A DNA stretch of 64,000 nucleotides from Stenotrophomonas lactitubi. Its GTDB lineage: Bacteria; Pseudomonadota; Gammaproteobacteria; Xanthomonadales; Xanthomonadaceae. Of the stretch, positions 8,783 to 15,586 are shown piece by piece. The position numbers and the translations under genes are program-made. Under the pieces are notes generated by a model. It was not told the DNA's origin and ran no database searches. It saw only the letters and a list, made by a program, of their open reading frames with translations. The stretch lies in assembly GCF_002803515.1 (NCBI RefSeq), contig NZ_PHQX01000001.1:1550001-1614000 (forward strand), given 5' to 3'. Positions within the stretch are counted from its first letter, which is position 1. Each line of letters starts with the position of its first letter.

Positions 8783-9091
8783 TCAGTTCGTGCCGGTGGT
8801 GCCGGTGGTGCCGGTCGTACCGGTGGTGCCGGTCGGCGGGTTGGTGGTGCCGGTACCGCCATTGTTGCCCGCGTCATCCTTGCTGCTGTCCGCAGCAACG
8901 CTGTACAGCACGCCGGCGGCGGCAATGCCGAGGCCCACGGTCGCTGCAGTGGTCAGGGTGCCGGTGGCGGCAGCGCCAGCAGCTTCAGCACCAGCAACTT
9001 CGGCACTGGTTTCAGCGGCGACCGGAGCTTCCTGAGCGAACACCGGCGAGGACAGGCCCAGCAGGGCCAGGGCGGCAATCATCTTCTTCAT
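8783..9091 (-). CDS. GfcA/YjbE-like small secreted threonine-glycine repeat protein
   Basis: A 102-residue protein with a standard signal peptide (MKKMIAALALLGLSSPVFAQ), an alanine-rich hydrophobic middle (TVGLGIAAAGVLYSVAA) and a low-complexity tail of repeated Thr-Gly-Thr units, encoded by near-perfect 9-bp DNA repeats at about 8789-8833. Size, position as first gene of a gfc/yjb-type operon, and Ala/Thr/Gly richness match the small leading genes gfcA (ymcA-region) and yjbE of E. coli, whose role is unclear. Sequence identity to those is not obvious, so the assignment rests mainly on context. GGAG precedes the ATG. Confidence 0.7.
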   Translation of the reverse strand: MKKMIAALALLGLSSPVFAQEAPVAAETSAEVAGAEAAGAAATGTLTTAATVGLGIAAAGVLYSVAADSSKDDAGNNGGTGTTNPPTGTTGTTGTTGTTGTN

Positions 9092-9133
9092 CTACGGGGT
9101 CTCCTACTCCGTGAGGGAAATTTTTCCACCGCT

Positions 9134-9163
9134 ATGTTGGCTGCTATTCATTTGCCCTGTCAA
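9134..9163 (-). promoter_or_regulatory. Candidate sigma-70 promoter of the gfc-like operon
   Basis: On the minus strand a perfect -35 TTGACA (9163-9158) is followed after 18 bp by CAACAT (9139-9134) as a weak -10. It lies about 45 bp before the gfcA-like start codon. No known regulator site was recognised. Confidence 0.45.
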
Positions 9164-9200
9164 GGAATGTGAAGCGGTTGTGAAGCCTGGTTCGCGGAAT

Positions 9201-9866
9201 TCAGAAGTGTTCGAAGATTTCCACCCTGCCCGAGACGAACTTCGCCAGTGCGATGACCAACTGATGCGTGTGTATGTCCGGCAGGCTGAGGGGCAGGATC
9301 ACTCCGGCGACCATGGCGGCCAGTACAACAATGGCCCTGGGCCGGCCCGATGGCGGTGTGATGCGCATTGCCCATGCACCGCAGGCCAGCCCTAGCGTCA
9401 GCCCGGCAACGATCTCGGACAAACTGTGGGCATGCAATGGAATTCGTGACCAGGCAATCGCCGCTGCAAGAGCGCATCCCGCCGCCAGGCCGATTCGTCG
9501 GTGGGCGCGGTTGGGGCCTGCCAGAATCGCACCCACAACAGGATAGACAACGCTGGACATGGCCGCATGTCCTGAAAAACCGGTGAAATGCAGGCTCTTG
9601 ATGCCCACCCCCCAACCCATGAAAGCCAGCTTGGAAACGAGCGTCACGGTCGCAGTAAGCACGATGGCGATCAGCCACCGGAATTTCAAAGCCCTGTCGG
9701 TGGGTGGCAGGGTAAACAGCAGCACCAGCGCCATCGGCAGCAGCCAGCGGCTGTCGCCAAGGGTGGAGAGCGTTCGCCAGACGTCGGACATCCAGTTCAC
9801 AACGGGTCGCGGCGGGCCAGCATATCTACTCTGAATCCCGTGCAGAACATCCTCCGCTTGGTCCAT
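9201..9866 (-). CDS. PAP2-superfamily membrane phosphatase-like protein
   Basis: A 221-residue protein with about five to six membrane helices. It shows PAP2 motif 2 (FTGFSGHAAMSS, the SGH core) and motif 3 (SRIPLHAHSLSEIVAG, SR-x5-H, with Glu where Asp is usual). A clear motif 1 (KxxxxxxRP) is not visible. Family members dephosphorylate lipid phosphates such as undecaprenyl pyrophosphate. Placed directly upstream of the export operon on the same strand, it may recycle carrier lipid for polysaccharide synthesis, but that is inference. The start is uncertain: an internal ATG at 9791 would remove 25 poorly conserved residues. The gene ends 110 bp before the gfcA-like start. Confidence 0.78.
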   Translation of the reverse strand: MDQAEDVLHGIQSRYAGPPRPVVNWMSDVWRTLSTLGDSRWLLPMALVLLFTLPPTDRALKFRWLIAIVLTATVTLVSKLAFMGWGVGIKSLHFTGFSGHAAMSSVVYPVVGAILAGPNRAHRRIGLAAGCALAAAIAWSRIPLHAHSLSEIVAGLTLGLACGAWAMRITPPSGRPRAIVVLAAMVAGVILPLSLPDIHTHQLVIALAKFVSGRVEIFEHF

Positions 9867-9900
9867 TCAGCTGGACACGGTATCCTTTGCCGCTGCCGAT

Positions 9901-9977
9901 GGCCCCGTAGCTCAGCTGGATAGAGCGTCCCCCTCCTAAGGGGAAGGTCGCCCGTTCGAATCGGGCCGGGGTCACCA
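9901..9977 (+). tRNA. tRNA-Arg (anticodon CCU)
   Basis: A complete cloverleaf: acceptor arms GGCCCCG/CGGGGTC, D-arm GCTC/GAGC, anticodon stem TCCCC/GGGGA with loop CTCCTAA (anticodon CCT), T-arm GCCCG/CGGGC with TTCGAAT loop, and an encoded 3' CCA. It reads the rare codon AGG. Its 3' half is the left attachment site of the integrated remnant that follows. Confidence 0.97.
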
Positions 9978-9979
9978 CA
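9931..9979 (+). repeat. Left attachment repeat (attL) inside tRNA-Arg
   Basis: The 49 bases from the anticodon loop region to just past the CCA recur exactly at 15414-15462. Integration into the 3' end of a tRNA gene, restoring it with the element's own copy, is the standard behaviour of tyrosine integrases, and an integrase remnant lies immediately inside this repeat. Confidence 0.92.
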
Positions 9980-10070
9980 ATCAATAAGTTAGGCAGCCGC
10001 AGCGGTGGGCATTTCCCACTGCTTCCCGGATATCCACAGGATTTGGTCCCAGCGGTCCCAACGGTCCCGC

Positions 10071-10262
10071 TCAGTACTTGAGCTTGGCCACTGCGCCATC
10101 GTCGCCCTCAGGCGTCAGATGCGTATAGTACTTCTCGGTCGTGGCGTAATCGGCGTGCCCAGCCAGGATCTGCACCCGTCGCAACGGCACCCCGGCCATG
10201 ACCATATGGGCGCAGAAGGTGTGCCGTAGCCGATGCAGGCTGCCGCCGATTCCAGCCGTTTG
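10071..10262 (-). pseudogene. Tyrosine recombinase (integrase), C-terminal remnant
   Basis: On the minus strand about 63 residues remain, including HRLRHTFCAHMVMAGVPLRRVQ and LAGHADYATTEKYYTHL. These are the HxLRHTF box, LxGH box and catalytic tyrosine (KYYTHL) of phage tyrosine integrases. An in-frame TGA at 10263-10265 blocks extension and the N-terminal arm- and core-binding domains are missing; unrelated phage sequence follows. Its position right beside attL, reading toward the tRNA, is where such an integrase is expected. It cannot be active. Confidence 0.9.
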
Positions 10263-10299
10263 TCATCCGAGGCGGACCAGTCGGACAACGTGTCCTTGT

Positions 10300-10889
10300 G
10301 CGCGACTACAAGCGGAGCGGGTAGGGGAGACCGGGCGCCGCACCGGTGGCGTAGTCGGGCTCACCGCACAACAGGCGCAGTTCGTTGTCAACGTTCGGCA
10401 GCAGCTGGCCTGCGGTGATCCGGTTCAGATGGCGCAGCACTTCGGCGGCAATCGCCGCGACAAGCGCCTGGATGGGATCGTCACCCGGGCCAGCCGGTGG
10501 CACCGGCAGACACCGAGAAGATCGCTGCGCGCTATGCGGACAGGCTGCTGGCGCTGCGCGGCGAGATGATCGCCCGCACGGAGTCGATCGCCGCTATGAA
10601 CGCTGGGCACGAGGATGCGTTCCGGCAGCAGATCGAGGCGGAGCGACTGGTGCCCGAAAACGTGACGGGGACTTGGTCAGCCACGGGCGACGACCGGACC
10701 CGGCACAGTCATCAGGCAATGAACAATCAGGCGCGCCCCTTCGGTGTGCCGTTCCAGACCCCGAGCGGCGCGCTGCTGCGCTTCCCTGGCGACACGTCGC
10801 TGGGCGCGGGGGCGGAGGAAATCATCGGGTGCCGCTGCACGAAGCACTACCGGGTCGACATGGTGGCGGAGGTGAAGCGTGGCCAGTAA
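10300..10889 (+). pseudogene. Phage head-morphogenesis (minor capsid) protein, frameshifted
   Basis: Two reading frames together give a coherent protein. The first encodes VVGLTAQQAQFVVNVRQQL...RRDKRLDGIVTRA, ending near 10490. The second, from about 10497, encodes ADTEKIAARYADRLLALRGEMIARTESI...FPGDTSLGAGAEEIIGCRCTKHYRVD. These match in style the C-terminal half of phage Mu F-like minor head proteins, including the RTE...N and final GCRC elements. The frame change near 10491-10496 and the missing N terminus show a broken gene. The next open frame begins with a GTG overlapping its end. Confidence 0.75.
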
Positions 10890-11379
10890 GTTCGGCGCTC
10901 AGGTACGTGCCTTCACTGAGAAGGCCAAAGTCATTCAGGGCGCCATCTTCCGAGAGTGGGCAACGAAGCTGATGGAGGCGGCCAGCACCCCGGAGGGTCA
11001 GGGCGGCAGGATGCCGGTCGACACAGGGTTCCTGCGCAACTCGGTGGCCGCCTCGGTGGAGGGCATGCCGACTGATGGCGCACAGGCGCCGGCGCTGGTG
11101 TTCGCCACCGTGGAGCTGGGCGAAACCGTGTGGGCCGCTTGGACCGCGAAGTACGCCACCCTCTGCGGCCAGATTGCGGCCATGTGCTATTCCGCCCAGA
11201 TCGAAGCCGCTTACCAGAAGCTGGTCCGCATGACCGGCGCCACCGTGTCGCTGCAGGAGTTCGCTGCACTCTACGCCCACGATCCGGGCAAGAAGCGGCC
11301 CAAGACCCCGAAGGCGGTAGAGGGCGCCTTCGGGATCTATCGATCAGCTGGACGGGCTCAAGTAGAGAGAACAGGCTGA
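10879..11379 (+). pseudogene. Chimera: phage tail-type protein (HK97 gp10-like) joined to an SRAP fragment
   Basis: The 166-codon frame starts with a GTG that overlaps the head gene, a normal phage arrangement. Residues 1-95 (FGAQVRAFTEKAKVIQGAIFREWATKLMEAAST...MPVDTGFLRNSV) resemble small tail-completion proteins of the HK97 gp10 kind. After AKYA, where such proteins usually continue toward a conserved C terminus, the sequence switches to an unrelated family, described in the next entry. It is therefore most likely a deletion junction that happened to stay open, not a functional gene, although a short fusion product could be made. Confidence 0.6.
11182..11379 (+). pseudogene. SRAP (YedK/HMCES-like) N-terminal fragment
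   Basis: From the internal ATG the translation MCYSAQIEAAYQKLVRMTGA looks like the start of long-form SOS-response-associated peptidase (SRAP) proteins, in which Cys2 forms a DNA-protein crosslink with abasic sites. The similarity continues through KRPKTPKAVEGAF and then stops, so about 55 of the usual 200 or more residues remain and the rest of the active site is missing. The identification is from the motif alone. Confidence 0.5.
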
Positions 11380-11392
11380 TCTATACGGCTAG

Positions 11393-12967
11393 TTACACGC
11401 AGGTAATCGAGGTGCGAACCATCGGGCTCTTTACGCCATCACTGTCTTCCAAGTAGCGGTCCAGCACGATGACGCTGCCTGAAACTGGGTAAGCGGTGGT
11501 GCAGCGGGCCACGGCATTAAGCGTGCCTGGCGCGCTTCCAGGGGAAACATACTGCGTAGAGTTCTGGCTACAAAGATAGTTTGGCGGGCAGGTCACAACT
11601 TTGCTGCGAAGGTAGAGCGGATAGGTAGGAGACCCTACAAACTGCACGGTGTAAGGGATGTCTCTGCGGGGTGGCCCAGTGACTGCCGGCACATTGGTGA
11701 TCGTCAGTGGCCGGCAATCGGTCTCACCCTTCTTGAACGTGCGGTAGCCCTTTTCCACCCCTTTCATGGCCGCTGAGCGGAACGCCGAGTCTTGAAGTGC
11801 CGCGGCGTCTTCGGTGTTGCTGTGGAATGCTACCTCGATCAGTGCGGTTGGCATCTCGGGATCACGCACTTCTGCTTTGTTACTGCCATTGACGAGGGCT
11901 GGCCTGATGACGAAGTCCGAGTAGTTCTCCAGCGCATTAATCTGTTCTTTCATGTAGCAGAGGATGTTGTTGGAAAGCTGCACAGATGATGGGTCATCTA
12001 ACTGAGTCATCACCAGTGCCCCGCGTGCCGTCGGTCCGGCTGCGTTGGTATGTAGTGAGATGAAAGTTTCGGCATTGATGTGGTTGGCATACTTCGCTCG
12101 AGCCATCACGTCTTCGTCATATTCTCGAAGACTTTCATTGCCGGGTTTCCCGTTGGGATACAAATTCCAGATCTTGGGGCCTTCGTTTGGCAGTAATGAC
12201 TTGATGTAATAGCGGGCGGCCAGATCCTTCCATGGAAGGTTGCTCTCCGGCTCGATGAAAGGCATCAAGATGTCACGGGTATGGCGAACGTCGGTTGCGT
12301 ACATGTAACTGCGGGAGGTTAGGTACGTATCTAGAGTCGAGGCGTATTGCGGTGTGACGTCGTCCTCGTAGACGTTCGTGGTGCCGGCGTAGGGGGTGGG
12401 GCGCTCGTACTTCCACACATTCTCGCCATGGTGGAAGTACTTGCCGTGGCCTGGATTGATCAGAACCAGACCTGGTAAAGGGCCACTCGCGGCGCGGGTG
12501 CTGCGCTGGTCCTTGCGCTTTAGTAGGCGCTCTGGTGGGAAAATTTCGTTGATCGTTTTACCCCCAATTCGTGCAATAACGTACTTGAATCCGACAGTTC
12601 CGGACAGGTACTCGTAAAGCTCCGCTTCTACTTCGCCTAATTTATCGCCGAATTCTTCACTGAACTCTGTTTGTCCTTTAGGGGTATAGCCCGAATCTAG
12701 ATCTATCCAGACGATGCCTGTGGAAAGGTCGGGAGTGATTCTGACGAATACATGCTTTTCTTGGCCGGGAAGTCGCGGTTGCCTATCGACAAAACGTTGT
12801 AGCTCAGGCTCGAGTTGACGGAAAATCGTCGTACTCTCCGCCACTGAGGGGAGCGGTCTTTCATCTTTGTTTTGTGATTGTTGCGAACTTGCAGTGCTGG
12901 CGAATGCCAAAGAAAGTGCTAACCCTGCGGCCATAAAAGCCGATTTCTTACTGCACGTAACAGACAT
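11393..12967 (-). CDS. Secreted N-acetylmuramoyl-L-alanine amidase (Amidase_3) with Cys-rich C terminus
   Basis: A 524-residue exported protein. Residues 1-28 form a signal peptide, about 30-160 are a region I do not recognise, and about 165-400 are a zinc amidase domain with the expected ligands: INPGHG (His174), VYEDDVT (Glu201), SLHTNA (His306) and catalytic LIEVAFHSN (Glu378). The last 95 residues hold six cysteines (DCRPL, TCPPNYLC, ARC, SITC), suggesting a disulfide-stabilised extracytoplasmic module. Such enzymes cleave the lactyl-L-alanine bond of peptidoglycan. AAGGAG precedes the start by seven bases; the open frame extends further upstream without support. GC is lower than in its neighbours, and it lies inside the tRNA-bounded element, so it is acquired cargo. 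Confidence 0.85.
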   Translation of the reverse strand: MSVTCSKKSAFMAAGLALSLAFASTASSQQSQNKDERPLPSVAESTTIFRQLEPELQRFVDRQPRLPGQEKHVFVRITPDLSTGIVWIDLDSGYTPKGQTEFSEEFGDKLGEVEAELYEYLSGTVGFKYVIARIGGKTINEIFPPERLLKRKDQRSTRAASGPLPGLVLINPGHGKYFHHGENVWKYERPTPYAGTTNVYEDDVTPQYASTLDTYLTSRSYMYATDVRHTRDILMPFIEPESNLPWKDLAARYYIKSLLPNEGPKIWNLYPNGKPGNESLREYDEDVMARAKYANHINAETFISLHTNAAGPTARGALVMTQLDDPSSVQLSNNILCYMKEQINALENYSDFVIRPALVNGSNKAEVRDPEMPTALIEVAFHSNTEDAAALQDSAFRSAAMKGVEKGYRTFKKGETDCRPLTITNVPAVTGPPRRDIPYTVQFVGSPTYPLYLRSKVVTCPPNYLCSQNSTQYVSPGSAPGTLNAVARCTTAYPVSGSVIVLDRYLEDSDGVKSPMVRTSITCV

Positions 12968-13253
12968 CATGCATCTCCTTTGCTGATGGATCCCCGCCTT
13001 CGAGGGTATCAGCAATGGGTGTGCGATATGAACACTGCGCGTGTCTATATATGTTGAGAAAAAGTTAATGTGATCAGCGGTGGCTCTGCGAACACGAGTG
13101 TGCCCCGTAGGGTAATTCCCAGGCATCGGCGTGTGGTTGCCCAATGGTGTCGACCCGGTAGGTCGGGCATTATGGCCCTGCCGGATCCAGGGCCGAAGGC
13201 CGCTCAGCCCGGAGGCGCCTGAGTAGCGCCGCCCCGGCCCTTCCCTGAGTTGC
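12968..13253. other. Non-coding stretch upstream of the amidase
   Basis: No credible gene. On the minus strand TATATA near 13050 within an AT-rich patch (13040-13075) is a possible -10 region for the amidase. From 13130 to 13250 the sequence becomes GC-rich with short dyads such as CCGACC/GGTCGG, resembling dispersed intergenic repeats of the host. Confidence 0.35.
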
Positions 13254-13484
13254 TTAGCGGCCACGGACTTCGCCCATTTGCTCGGTCAAAACGGTTAGAG
13301 ACTGCTGAAAGGCTGCGGTGAAGAGAGCGCTACTGTCATTCATATGCTTGGCGGCAATGGTGGGAAGAAGCTGTCGCCAGGCATCGGCTAGGTTGTCGGG
13401 TGCGGGGTGGGTCAGTACTACCTCGTTGTCGCGGGGATACCTTGGCTGAAGATGCCCGCACGGGTGCTCATTCGGCAGGTGCAA
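13254..13484 (-). other. Possible C-terminal gene fragment, unrecognised
   Basis: A minus-strand frame whose last 47 residues (DNLADAWRQLLPTIAAKHMNDSS through LTEQMGEVRGR) have the composition of a helical protein tail. The upstream part overlaps the phage pseudogene on the other strand and does not look real. It may be the 3' remnant of a gene truncated by the deletion that removed most of the prophage. No family is recognised. Confidence 0.25.
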
Positions 13485-13994
13485 AGCTGTTGCTGATCCC
13501 TCAGCACAACCTGGTGCTGGCCACGCGCGGCTCTACCCAGTTCTTCCTCCGCATCTACGAGTTGGCAGGCCAGTTCCCGCGCCGACTTCACGATGGAGCA
13601 ACTCTCCGCAGAGCTAGGTCTGGTCATTGACCAGCTTTGGCCGAACTACGAGAAGGCGGTAGCCGAGGCGAGTCTTCCGCTAGAGAAGCTCGGGACCGAG
13701 TTGGTGCTTGGAGGCTGGTCGCCCAAGAACGGCCGGATGGTGGCCACGGCCTATGCCACGAGCGACAGTTCCCGCAGAACTGTGGTGCAACCATTGGATG
13801 GGGGCTTGGCTTCGCCCGGAGAGCCGTTGGCAGTCAGGCCGGACAGCTTCGCCGCAGCTGATTTGCTCGCAGCAGGAAAGAGCCAAGCTGCTTGGCTCAA
13901 CAATCAGGAGGGACGTCAGGTGGCTGGGGGGCGGCTGCTGGCTGGGTTCCTGCAGAAGAACCAAGCCGTCGTGAAGGACCTCGGAGCCATATGA
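13419..13994 (+). pseudogene. Phage-associated protein of unknown function, frameshifted
   Basis: Frame one encodes LAEDARTGAHSAGAKLLLIPQHNLVLATRGSTQFFLRIYELA. Near 13563 the sequence continues in another frame as QASSRADFTMEQLSAELGLVIDQLWPNYEKAVAEASLP...VVKDLGAI. Read together they make one plausible protein of about 190 residues; the start codon region is also missing. The opening (an acidic residue followed by a self-contained hydrophobic strand pattern) hints at an Ntn-hydrolase-like fold, but I do not claim a function. The frameshift, if not a sequencing error, makes it a pseudogene. The segment from 13593 could still be translated from an internal ATG. Confidence 0.5.
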
Positions 13995-13997
13995 AAT

Positions 13998-14046
13998 TGC
14001 CGGGGGCTATAGGCAATTGTCCCCGCTTGCGCGGGGACTGTTGGTT
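13998..14046. terminator. Two adjacent hairpins between convergent genes of the element
   Basis: AATTGCC pairs with GGCAATT, and GTCCCCGC pairs with GCGGGGAC directly after it. They separate the plus-strand phage gene from the end of the secreted-protein gene on the minus strand. There is no long T-run, so terminator activity is uncertain. Confidence 0.4.
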
Positions 14047-14074
14047 CTGAATCGGTCAGGCGTCCTGCTTCAGC

Positions 14075-14629
14075 CTACTGCTGGCAGTAGAACTCGGCAG
14101 AGACTTCGTTGGTCCGGTCGTAGTAGTCATTGGGCATGTTTCCGTTGCCGGAGTAAACGAGTTCCGCGCGCCGCATGTAGCTGATGGCGTAGGTCCCAGG
14201 CACGTTACACGTTGCCGGAATTGCTCCCGTGTAAGTTTGGCCGCCGAATGTGTGCGAGTACTCGGTGCAGGAGTAGCCCCCGCCAAGATTTTCGGGTTCG
14301 GGTCTGCAGTAGCCAAAGCTTCCCCCCATATTTTGCGCCCAGCCCGTGTTCGCGTCAGACGGGCACGAGCCAAGACCCTCTGGACCCCAATCCCCGTAGG
14401 TGTAGAGGCCGGAGGGTCCTTCCACTCCGCCTTGGCACGTGTTTGTCCACGAGACGATGTAAGGCGCGATACCCTCGGTATCTAGCAGGAGCACGCGGCC
14501 AGTTTGAACCCACTGGCCTGCGAAGGCATTTTGAGCAACGCCGGCTGACATGAGAAGAAGAGATGCGCACAGTAATCGGTGACGCAACGTTGGGCGGGCA
14601 GTTCTACGATCGTTTCGCTTCGAATTCAC
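14075..14629 (-). CDS. Small secreted cysteine-containing protein, unknown function
   Basis: A 184-residue protein. A basic N terminus and hydrophobic core (RHRLLCASLLLMSAGVAQNAFAG) form a signal peptide. The mature part has eight cysteines (NTCQGG, GSCPSD, GYCRPE, YSCTEY, ATCNVP, EFYCQQ among them) with many Gly, Tyr and Asn residues, suggesting a disulfide-bonded beta fold exposed to the periplasm or medium. The GTG at 14629 is favoured because GGAG lies eight bases upstream; an ATG at 14662 is in frame. No family is recognised. Like the amidase it lies inside the remnant on the minus strand, has moderate GC, and is probably cargo. Confidence 0.7.
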   Translation of the reverse strand: MNSKRNDRRTARPTLRHRLLCASLLLMSAGVAQNAFAGQWVQTGRVLLLDTEGIAPYIVSWTNTCQGGVEGPSGLYTYGDWGPEGLGSCPSDANTGWAQNMGGSFGYCRPEPENLGGGYSCTEYSHTFGGQTYTGAIPATCNVPGTYAISYMRRAELVYSGNGNMPNDYYDRTNEVSAEFYCQQ

Positions 14630-14736
14630 TTCCGTCTCTCCATGAGTAGGGTAGTGCTGCACAGCACGCGAACAATCTCAGTGCGCCGGGTGGCTAGCAA
14701 TCAGATAATTGCCTATACGGCTGTAGGTCGATTCCT

Positions 14737-15348
14737 ATGGCGAAGTGCGAGATGTGCTCTGTAGGCCAGTCTGAGCGGTTAAGACTGACGATTGAGCGAA
14801 TCGCAGCGGTTGAGACGTCCGGCCGTACCCTTCCGGCCATGCTTCTATCGCACGGCTATCAAGGTTTCCGCTCAGCGCCACCACCCTCTGGTTGGGTCCA
14901 GATGGGGGGCGGCTGGTTGCTATGGTGGAGCGGTCGGCAGGTCGCGCATGTGTCGCCATCCCAGGATGGCGGTGCGCGCGTGCACATGGACGTCAGGAAG
15001 ATGTGGCAGACCAAGGACGTGCGTGCGGCCAACATCCAGCAGGGCAAGCGCTATGCCGAGCGGTGGTGCGCGGCCAGGCTTTACCCCGAGCTGAAGCTGC
15101 GGAAAGCGGTAGCCCGGCTAGTGGACAGTACGCCCACCGAACTGCCGCCGCCGATACCCGGATTGCCACCCACCCCAGAGCAGCTGCAGCAGGTTCGGCG
15201 TCTGGCCGAGGCGGGCACAACGGAGCTGGAGCGGGTCAAAGAAGCGCTCGAGCCGCGCAAGCCGCCGGCAGCGACCAAGCCCGAGGCGAGGGATCCGCAG
15301 AAACCGCGGGTGAGGGCAGGGCTGCAGCAGCTGCGGCGGGGCGTTTGA
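14737..15348 (+). CDS. Phage-type hypothetical protein
   Basis: A 203-residue basic protein. Residues 45-125 (GWVQMGGGWLLWWSGRQVAHVSPSQDGG...YAERWCAARLYPELKLRKAV) look like a folded domain. The remainder is proline-rich, helical and charged (LPPTPEQLQQVRRLAEAGTTELERVKEALEPRK). It resembles uncharacterised prophage proteins of Xanthomonadaceae in style, but no function can be stated. It is the last gene before attR. The start is uncertain, since no strong ribosome site precedes this ATG. Confidence 0.5.
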   Translation: MAKCEMCSVGQSERLRLTIERIAAVETSGRTLPAMLLSHGYQGFRSAPPPSGWVQMGGGWLLWWSGRQVAHVSPSQDGGARVHMDVRKMWQTKDVRAANIQQGKRYAERWCAARLYPELKLRKAVARLVDSTPTELPPPIPGLPPTPEQLQQVRRLAEAGTTELERVKEALEPRKPPAATKPEARDPQKPRVRAGLQQLRRGV

Positions 15349-15413
15349 GCGAAGTGGCCCCGAGCCGGTCCCCGGCCACCTCTAAGCTATTGATTAATAG
15401 ATAGGTGGAAGGG

Positions 15414-15462
15414 CCCTCCTAAGGGGAAGGTCGCCCGTTCGAATCGGGCCGGGGTCACCACA
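15414..15462 (+). repeat. Right attachment repeat (attR)
   Basis: An exact 49-bp copy of 9931-9979, beginning in the tRNA anticodon region and ending just after CCA. It lacks the acceptor 5' strand and D-arm, so it is not a second tRNA but the chromosome-side boundary of the integrated element. Confidence 0.92.
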
Positions 15463-15586
15463 GTCGATCGTGAAAGTCCTCATGGTTCCGGCTTGCAGGT
15501 GGCAGCGCGGAACGGGGCGGGTCACGGCCTGCCGTCTTTGCTGGTAGCTGCCCTGGGCTAGAGTGCGGAGTGACATCCCCTCGCCA

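Larger units (their letters stand above)
9980..15413. mobile_element. Decayed integrative element / prophage remnant at tRNA-Arg
   Basis: The 5.4 kb between the two 49-bp repeats contains an integrase C-terminal remnant, a frameshifted head-morphogenesis gene, a tail-type gene fused to an SRAP fragment, a frameshifted phage-type gene, a phage hypothetical, and two secreted-protein genes with visibly lower GC than the surrounding chromosome. No replication or intact packaging genes remain. It is probably the residue of a siphophage-like prophage after deletions, with cargo retained. Confidence 0.85.

Noticed and set aside
7574..9172. A 532-codon plus-strand frame opposite wza and the gfcA-like gene
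   Set aside because: Antisense to genes with signal peptides and Wza domains; the tail is only a translation of the Thr-Gly repeat DNA.
15414..15462. A second tRNA-Arg gene
   Set aside because: Only the 3' part is present; the acceptor 5' strand and D-arm are absent, so it is the attachment repeat.
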